This document shows positions 55,763 through 64,000 of a stretch of DNA of 64,000 nucleotides, piece after piece; within the stretch, counting starts at the first letter, position 1; every line of letters begins with the position of its first letter. The position numbers and the translations under genes were made by a program. The notes under the pieces are model-generated. The model saw only the letters and a list, made by a program, of their open reading frames with translations. It had not been told where the DNA came from and did no database searches. The stretch comes from Rhyzopertha dominica (taxonomy: Eukaryota > Arthropoda > Insecta > Coleoptera > Bostrichidae): assembly GCA_025024175.1 (NCBI GenBank), contig QCXZ01000137.1, positions 61,468,911-61,532,910 of the forward strand. Reading direction: 5' to 3'.

Positions 55763-57439
55763 ATTGTTGAATTTATAAAAAAAAACGAGAACACAAAACA
55801 TAACCAATAACGCAAACGAAAAGTTTATATTTTATAACTAGTGAATACACCCAAATGCGGATGCTATTAAAATGTCTTGTAAATAGCCTAACTACTGTTC
55901 GTAGTCTGAGCGTATCTGTAATTTCAATTTGGGAAGGACGCTTTATGAACATAAAAGATTACTGTAATCCAGGAAGTCCATCAAGTGAAAAGGATGTACC
56001 TTTCTAAATAGTTATCTGGCTTCCGACCCTGCAGACTTATACGCTCATAGGCTTGGGTTCTACTAAACGTTCTTGAGCTCAACTTTTAGCTAGGTTGCCT
56101 ACTATCTTCACTGCCTTGAATACTTTGGTGCCCAAGAATCCACTCCAGAGTAATTCCGTTCCGTGCGCCTAAGACACAGAATGTATCGAGACATTCATGT
56201 AACGCATTGGAGAGCATATTGTTCTTTTTAAGGCTTTCAGTGCTGTTTGGCTACCAGTCTTTATACGAATTTGTTTATTACTTATACAGCTCTTTATCAT
56301 TGCATCATATAATATATTACATTAACGTATGTCATGATTGTTAGATTGTTACTTCAGCTAGGAAGATAGTTACAAGATTCTCCCGGTTTGTTTTCATGAT
56401 TGCACTCTTTGAGTTATCGGTGCATCCGATCTTCCCATCCTGATGTTCCGGTTAAGCTTTCTCCCTAAGCGATTAGCTCTATAAATATTTTCCCCTTATA
56501 ACGACCACATCTTCGAGTTTAGCGATTCTTGGTCTATATGCTGTTCTCATTGCGTATGAAGTTAAAACAAGGCGAACGGAGAGAGATCCTGCATGATTTC
56601 TATAGTCTATAGGGTTTGTGAAAATTGTCTTTCTGATTTCCAAGCATGTCTTGTGCACTGTTGTTGTTGGATTTGTGCCACCACAATAAAGACGTCTAAT
56701 ATGCTTTCTATAAACTAAATGAACCATCTTTGGTTCTAGTCATTTATCATAGCTCACCAACCATGCTTATACAAGGCCACAGAGCTTTGACTTGAAAACT
56801 AGGTAGGTGCGTGGTATAAACATCATGGTCTTATACCGTCTGACCTTATTCTTATATCTATATAAGATTCGGAAACAAAGTTCTGAATGATAATATTATT
56901 AATAGTACGTGGAATATGTGTGCGGTGTAAAATTGAAAGTTAACCATATCTGCGCTGCTGTTGCGCGGAAAGTGTTTTCTATTAATGGGAAATAAATTAC
57001 CTCTACAGTAGTCGTAAGTTGTAGCCTCATTTATTATCCTTCCATTTAAAACCTTATACGTTTATTTTTGTTAAATAGATTTGAAATGTGGTGAATTTAC
57101 ACGAATTTAACTTTATGTCTCTACAGCAGCAGTGTACCCAAAGTTTTATCTTACCCCAAGTGGGAATCGCGATCTCCTTGTACGATATTGTGACGCCGCA
57201 CGGCCTAACCTTGTTTATTGGTCCATGGGCCAATAAATCAAAGTATGTTTAAGATGACATCAATCTTATACTTATTGGCTTAGATTTGAGATTTCGCTGG
57301 TAAAAATTGTTTGAAAGTTTTAAAAATGTACCATGGTGACATCTAACTTAGTTATACTTAAGAGTTTCTGATGTATCAGTTTCATTAATGTAGTTTATTT
57401 ACAATATTTACAGATGGCGCAGTAACTCATTCCTTCTAA
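55763..57439. other. AT-rich non-coding stretch
   Basis: Nothing recognised except a near-perfect 24-bp palindrome at 57216-57239 (TTTATTGGTCCATGGGCCAA plus TAAA), which contains inverted CCAAT words. Confidence 0.4.
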
Positions 57440-58332
57440 TTACTTCCGCATCCAACGGATGGATAGTATTGTATCGCGAAAAAAATTTTCAAAATTTTTT
57501 ATTTGCTCATTCGCTTTAAAATGGCCGAAACGCAAAAAAACAAAAATTGAGCAAAAAAATTTCTTGTCTGCGTGTCTGTGTCTGGTTTTGTTTGTATACA
57601 CGATAACTTTCGAAAGACTTAATATATGAACTTGAAATTTGGCGAACGTATAAATCTCAACTACCCAAAGCGACCTATTGTTTGTGGGGTAAGTAGAATA
57701 TCGGGAAGGGGGCGAAATTAGGGGGTAACTACCCTTTTTGCTTTTTATTTTTTTATATTTTTTTCGTTTTAGTATTAGTAGTGATTAGTAGTATAACTGC
57801 AAGTATTATTCGCTGTTATAAATTTTCGGTGCAGCAAACTGTTTAGAAGCTAAAGAAAAAAGCGTCATTTAAAGAAAACGGTTTTTCCTAAATATCTCGA
57901 ATTATATTTAATATATTCAAAAAATGAAAATGCCATCAGATAGGAAATAAAATTTCTCACAAATAGTGTCTTAGAAAATGTATTCAAAATTTTGACATTT
58001 TCGAAATATTTGCAAAAAACCTATTTTGGTCCCTGCTCTTACAATTTTTTTTTAAATTTTGGTATTACCTATATAGAAAATCAAATTTCTGATCAGAAAG
58101 CACTCTTGTAATTTTTTTGTTAAGTTAATAATTTTCGAGTTATTTGAAAAAAAACCGATTTTAAAATTTATATATTTTTGCTAATATAACGAGGACTTTG
58201 TCTTAGAAAAAATGTGTTGAAAGACAAAATGCTCAAAATCTGATTACTAATCGTAGTGTATAAGAAATAAAAACGTAAACGTCATTTTGACAATTGGATG
58301 TGGAAGTATTGGTTCAATTTGCAGGGGTTTTT
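57440..58332 (+). repeat. Dispersed ~0.89-kb repeat, copy C
   Basis: The longest copy. It starts TTACTTCCGCATCCAACGGA. The subterminal inverted repeat TTGGATGTGGAAGTA is at 58294-58308, followed by the shared right extension (TTGGTTCAATTTGCAGGGG plus T run). It is collinear with copies A and B, with scattered substitutions and small indels. Confidence 0.75.
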
Positions 58333-60069
58333 ATTAACAGTGGGCGTTATTTGGTGCATTTTAACATGACTCAAATATCTGAAATTTAAATTATACTGTT
58401 TTGGTAGGAAACAACAATTTCCTGTTAATCTCCTTTAATATCAATATCTCATATTAGCTTCTCATTACGTTCCAGCGCCGAACTACAGAACAGAATATTA
58501 GTCACATCAAGGCAGTCTTGCATGAAACACGGCAATCGGCTATAAATTTCATATCTGCCTCGAGACCGTGCAGTTCTCATGCATAAACTCAATCAACACT
58601 TCGCCTCGAGCTGCACCTTACTCGAACATTAGTGTACACATACACATCGCCTAACCCTGATCGCAAACGGAATTAAAACGACTCCGAACCTCATGTTCGC
58701 TGACCCCGGGCTTATTAGGCAAACAGAGATTCCTCGCGCGGCTTCGATTCCGTTCGATTCCTTTGCTGAATTCTGATGAGGTATGGATGTTAAACAAAAA
58801 CGTCCACGTTGCATGCGAGCTGTGTTTGCCAGGGCGAACTCCATCCCCGTATTTGTCGAATTAGCTCCGCGACGTTGACGTTTAAGCCAGGAATCAAATT
58901 GCGCAGAGACCTACTGTGTTTGCGATGCGGTCCGATAGGTTTTCAGACGCGGTTCGGTTTCGTGTCGACGATGTTAATTAAGTCGGGAAGAGAATTGGTT
59001 GGGAACGTTAAAGATTGCTGCAGATGAATGCAGTGCGAACTTGATTGCCAATATTTGACCAACCCAGATTAAGTGCAGTTGCAGTGTATGAACCATTGTC
59101 AGTTGCTTATTCACAGGAGCTTCACAGGTTAGGCTTCACCTCCAAGCAGCTGTTTATATAGAACTATCTACACATAGTCAAAACAATTAATTTGAGATGT
59201 ATATTGATATAAAAGACATGGGTAAATTCTACTTATACAAAGTGATTTTCAACACTGGAAATGTGTAACAATTGGTAGTGTAACGTTCTGCGGCATGATG
59301 TGGGCTTGTGGTACTGATTTTGGTGTCGTTTTGTAAGCTGATGTTTTTTTTTCTGTCCGGTGCAGGCAGTTTCGAAGTATGTACAAGGGTTAATAAGCCA
59401 AGAAGTCTCTTGCGGTGCTCTCCAAGTCTTCTGGTTGGGTATCAACGTTGTTCAGGTGGTTACGTTAACGGCAAAGCTTGCTCTAGTAGGTTTATTCAGA
59501 TAAATACTGTAATCCAAATTCTGGAACTACAAATCACTCCTATCAAAGAAGGACCATGTTATGGAACATGCTCGTTGTCCAAGTAGCTACATCATGGAAA
59601 AGTTTTGTACAAAGTGTTTTGAACCCAAGACCCAAGGACCCTAGCACCAGTTAATACCCTCACACAGGGTGTGTGCTCCAGGTTCCTCAGTGGAGGACTC
59701 ACGTGTAGGCAAAGCCTCGATACTTTTTATTGCTTCAATCGACCGTCGTCTTCCGAGGAAGATGTGTGGTTTGTAGCTCGCCAGCTAAGATTGCGAGACA
59801 TTTTTTCAGCTACTGATTCTTTTCGTACCCATGTAACGAGCTAGGTCTTCCAAAGAAATCAGCGGCCGCAGACCGCTGTAACTTCTTATGAAATCTTTTA
59901 ATAAAGGTCTCCGTGATAGGTTCTAGGCCCGTGCTTTGTCTTCACAATTAATTATAACTATATTAATGACCAGTTTGGAACTTTGGTGGCAAATACTTAT
60001 TGTTATAATAATAGACTGTTGTTAGAAAGCTCCATGGTCGTATGACAATTTTATTTTTTCCCTTGTGCT
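58333..60069. other. Non-coding with a CpG-rich island at ~58470-59030
   Basis: The island is the largest CpG-rich block in the window apart from transposons, with open frames on both strands (58629-58844 and 58809-59027) that match nothing known. It is a candidate conserved regulatory region or an unrecognised exon. The rest is unremarkable. Confidence 0.35.
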
Positions 60070-60154
60070 TTCTATACATGATTCACAGGGGCGGCGTAGA
60101 GTTCTTTCCGTCGCATTTTTGTAACTGCTGTTAACCTATAATAAGCACAATATA
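60070..60154 (-). repeat. Dispersed repeat, minus-strand copy
   Basis: Its reverse complement repeats the order seen at 34525-34621: ATATTGTGCTTATTATAGGT, CAGCAGTTACAAAAATGCGA, GCCGCCC, GAATCATGTATAGAAAG. Confidence 0.6.
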
Positions 60155-61134
60155 CTGTACTAGAAGTTGCGGATCAAGTTATAGCAAGGAGGAAATGGGT
60201 AGTTTTATAAAGATACGGTTCTATTTTTTATTTGTCAAAGAGATAACGCTGATAATAGCTATGACCTTTAGATCCAAACGATGGTCAGAGTTATCTGATA
60301 AATCGAGTGAGACAAAGCACATGCATTTAGTTAGCCTGTTTCCAAGTTACTTAATTGTACTGAAAGGGACCTAATGGACTTATATGGTACAGTAGAAATT
60401 TATATCCCTTCATTACACGTTTCGCTTCGACTAGGTCAGTGTAAAGACGCGATGTGTTAATGTGTACGAAACGGAGTGCTTTATGATTACCCATAGACTA
60501 AGTTGTGCAACAAGCTTGTCTTATTTATCACTTGCTGGTTAACTATGTAATAAAGAACGGTTTTTCTGATTAATTATTGTTAGTATTTAATTGATATATT
60601 CAATAGAAGTGGTCTGCTGTTTGTATATTCCTTTTTGTGCAGCGTAATAATTCGGAAAGTGCTAATATCGGCCTTATAATAAGTGTAATAAGTTGAAAGC
60701 TGCATGTATTTATGTTTATTTATTCAATTTACTGTTCAGTGGCAAAAGTGTAAGCATTCTTGTAGTTCAAATTTCTCTAATTTTGTTTAAGACATTCGTA
60801 ATTCTTATTATACTACCGAAACTTAAAACATTGTAAATATTGTGTTTTTTCAAGAATTTTGGCATTTGTTCCAATGGACACAATAGGACTAGCTTTTACT
60901 TTTATCTCCAAAATATTTGTTGGTCAAATCAGGTGATTAAATTTACAATTAATCAACCTTAACTTTTAATCATAAAAGCTTAAGCAATGTTAGCAGGGAA
61001 TAATTAACCAGAACTGCAAACGATTATTGCTACTTAAATTTCGTGCGTCGAGGATAGTAAACCTTTAAAGAAATTACTTCCCTTAAGGCTTGACGTATGA
61101 CAGCTGCTTACTAATAGCAAAGATAGAAGATGAC
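60155..61134. other. AT-rich non-coding stretch
   Basis: Nothing recognised. Confidence 0.4.
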
Positions 61135-61430
61135 TGGGAGCAAAAGGAATGCCATCCATAGGCAGTTACACTCTTCCGTCTCTCGTGGATACCCGTACCT
61201 GTCGGCAGCCCGCCTCATAGCAGATATTTGAATCACCAATAGAGGTCTCTAGCGACAGTTTCTGGAGCATCGCAGTTTTCTGCAGATCGACCCAAAGTAT
61301 CTGTGCAACGCTGCTTGCATATGGACAACTCTTGGATAGCTGTTTCTGCTTATTAAACCTCAACAGCACGGTTACAAGTGTATATAAGGGAAAATCTGTG
61401 CCGTGTTGTCTGCTCTAGGACTATATAACT
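61135..61430. repeat. Single copy of the ~300-bp repeat found in tandem at 21.7-22.2 kb
   Basis: It begins TGGGAGCAAAAGG, then GAGGTCTCTAGCGACAGTTT, GGACAACTCTTGGA and CCTCAACAGCACGGTTACA, in the same order and orientation as the unit at 21843-22147. The minus strand keeps an open frame (61166-61369) alignable with the one in the tandem copy. Confidence 0.6.
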
Positions 61431-64000
61431 GATGAGGCTTAATAATCAACCAAGAAAACTGATCTATTTTAATGTCGATTTCGCTTTGGTTTCATTATTG
61501 AGAGCTGAACTGGCATATTTGTATTAATTTTGTTTTTGTTCTGTTTTGTAATGTGTAATGTTTGTTAATATTAATACTGCGGTACATAAAGGCAAAAATT
61601 GGATGCTTAGGTAAACGGAAAAATCGTGTTTAAATTATTATTTGTCTATTATCTAATATTGTTATTTACCTCTGGCAGAGAAACAGATGAGTTGGAGGGA
61701 CGAGAATACTGGTTATGTATGTGCAGTAATAGAGATAATGCAAGTGTGTCGTAAACAAAAATAATGTTCTGTAACAAACAAAACATTCTGTGAAATAGCA
61801 CAATCCTTTTATATATAATCGCTTTCCCTAAACGTAAAAATGTGGCCAAAACTCAAAAAACTCGTAATGGAGCTTTAAAAATCCACTCATCAGATCCCGT
61901 TGGGAGTTCCTTTTTTGGCGGATCGCGGGCGCTCTTAATCCTGGAAATCCAGCGTCATATCGAGAAAACATTACAGAGTGAAATTGCGGCATGTCCGCCG
62001 CATCGGGGCGGAAGCGGGCTCGACGTTTATCGGTCCGTTTGCTGCACGAGTGCTCAGAATACGTAAGGACCCATCTGAGGGCTTCGGAGTTGCCAGATGG
62101 AACGGGGTAATTCGTACACTTGTAGGGAATAGCGTATGTCTTCGAAGAACGAGCATTCTATGCCTTATTTCATATAACTTTACTATCACGCCATTATTTC
62201 CTGTTAGGTCACTTGTGTTCACTGTTGCCAAGTGTACCATCGCTTAAATATATAATAACACCTAAAAACTTAAATTTTGTTAGATTTATTTAAATACTTA
62301 AGCCTGGGATCCTGGAGAGAGAGAGAAAGATATATACAAGCTAACGATAGGAAGAGAACAATCTATTTTTACGAAACAGCACCACCTAAAAGCTAATAAA
62401 TATTTACGGATAAATGAATGCTTATCTGAAAGATAAAAGATTTAGCTAGAGCCTAAGGTATTTCTTAAACAAATATACTTGATATTTTTTGTTAATGTAA
62501 TTCATAATTGCGAGTGCTACCTTTCAGATTATTTTTAGCCTACACTTTTACGAATTTTGGTTATTGCACCACTTAGTTTGCACATAAAAAATAGCTTACG
62601 TGAAAATTTCGAACACGAGCTTTCGAAAAAGACTATTTGCAAAAATACCGGTGCAGTAATTATGGAGTGGTCCTGTTTTGTAAAGTAATTGTGGTTCTCT
62701 TTCTATGGTTATCACGGATGGATCTTGCGTTTCTCTCAAGGATCCCAGCCTTAAGTTATATTCTATTAAAAATCTTTGTTGCCAGTATACCGGCATCAGA
62801 CAACGATCGTGTACATTATATCGCATAATTCCGATGGGTCAGACGCAAACAACATCTAATCTCACATTTTGAAATCTGGTAATAATTCCTGCGTCACAGT
62901 TGTCTTCAGCTGTAATTGCAAGATAAAATAGTCGAAGAACCCTTTTGAGAAAGGCAGCAATTTTTAGCTGGATTGAAGAGGAACTGTTAGAGGTATTATG
63001 TCTTACTGGCGGGCAAAAGCTATTGCTGTTAAAGATACATTCATGCTCTATAAAGTTTTGTACTCATATACTAAACCAGAACTGTCAGCATGCTCAAACA
63101 AATGCTTTATCCCTCATTAGCGTCAGGATACACATTATACATTGTACATGTAATTGGGTACGGTAGACATTCCAGCTTCATCTATATTAAAAATGCGCTT
63201 TAGCTATAAGGTGCACTATTCTAACTGAAAAAAAACTTTATTTCTGTCTATTTTTATTTTCTTTTCAGGACATAAATTCATTCTCCAACTTTTCTAACAT
63301 GAACGAAAAATTTTTCTTCTGATTGGTGATGACAGGTACTAGAACTTACTGAATGTAAACGTGACAATGCATTTTTTATTGCAGTTATCTTAACACAAAT
63401 ACTTTACATACAATACATATCTATGTAAAATAAAATTTACACATAGTGAGGGGAGGAAAGCTAATCCTGGTTTACCACCTGTGGATTGCCACTGCTGGCG
63501 ACATCTATAGAATTCAGCATATCGATCAGTTTAATTCGAAAATAATAATACAGTAATGTCTTTATTCATCATTATTATAAAAGCGAAACTACAAATAACA
63601 GTATTAAATCCAGCATCGCCTTTTGCTTCGGTAACTGTCCTAATTCTATAGAAATGTCTTGTGTCGCAGTCTTCTCTTTAGATTGACGTGACCGAACCAT
63701 CCTCGTGCACCTGAATCTTTCATGAATCTAAAATAAGGACGTGGGGCATTCGCTTTAAATGATTAAGATAGCAGCTGCAGCAAATGCAGCAATAAAATGT
63801 AGACTGCAGCGCAGTAAATCAACCAGATAAAATTTCCAATATTCGGAGAGTTCTTAAAAATACTTTAAATTAAATAAACGAGGTAATTCTGTAAGCAACT
63901 GAGGTCTGGTTCTACAGTTTAGGTATATACACCGAAAAAGGTTACGCCAGGTACAAATTCAAAATTTACGTTCTACAATCAAGGTATTGCGCGAGTACCG
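61431..64000. other. Non-coding with a CpG-rich island at ~61840-62130
   Basis: The island carries open frames on both strands (61842-62066, 61971-62240, 61978-62247), none recognised. It may be a conserved non-coding element or an unidentified exon. The remainder to the window end is AT-rich with nothing recognised. Confidence 0.35.

Noticed and set aside
55580..55810. 76-codon plus-strand frame
   Set aside because: Antisense to the SWIM/YqaJ N-terminal relic, whose family motifs read on the minus strand.
1..64000. CRISPR arrays, rRNA, complete tRNA genes, bacterial operons
   Set aside because: None seen; the tRNA-like piece at 37345 lacks an anticodon arm.

Overview
The window looks like arthropod, most probably insect, nuclear DNA from a large, AT-rich, repeat-laden genome. 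The signs are mariner/Tc1-type transposase relics, non-LTR and Penelope-like retroelements, Ty3/gypsy elements, inverted-repeat MITEs, scattered single N bases, and one short exon with consensus splice sites lying far from any other recognisable exon. There is no bacterial gene organisation, no rRNA and no CRISPR.

Host gene content is minimal. The only convincing cellular coding piece is a 119-bp exon at 13521-13639 (+), read as part of the prodomain of an ADAM10/Kuzbanian-type metalloprotease. If correct, at least the left part of the window is intron of that gene. Several CpG-rich, non-repetitive islands (near 9.1, 20.6, 29.2, 33.1, 36.7, 47.0, 52.1, 58.6 and 61.9 kb) stand out from the AT-rich background. 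They are candidates for conserved regulatory DNA.

The dominant feature is a nearly intact 7.3-kb Ty3/gypsy LTR retrotransposon on the minus strand (37572-44906). It has two 1079-bp LTRs that differ only at N positions, an ATTT target duplication, an 18-nt primer site for lysine tRNA, a gag gene, an A AAA AAC slippery heptamer abutting the gag stop, and pol with protease, reverse transcriptase, RNase H and integrase. Pol is broken by one frame change. There is no env.

Older mobile DNA fills much of the rest. At 2.6-5.6 kb a mariner-like element is split by an insertion carrying a decayed YqaJ exonuclease. At 5.8-9 kb lie a Tc1-like relic, a LINE and another mariner-like relic. At 17.8-20.1 kb is a gutted gypsy element. 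At 21.7-22.6 kb are a ~300-bp tandem repeat and a MITE. Penelope-like relics at 30.3-30.8 and 50.5-51.8 kb both carry an inverted copy of their own tail. At 47.7-48.6 kb are LINE and Tc1-like relics. At 52.7-53.8 kb is a mariner-like relic next to a MITE nested in another inverted-repeat element. At 54-55.8 kb are a possible LINE RNase H fragment and the SWIM-type N-terminal part of a YqaJ-family protein.

A family of ~0.83-0.89-kb repeats (14.1, 45.7 and 57.4 kb, all in the same orientation) has asymmetric terminal inverted repeats resembling non-autonomous Helentrons. It is the best candidate here for a little-described element. All homology statements come from reading translations by eye; no database search was run.
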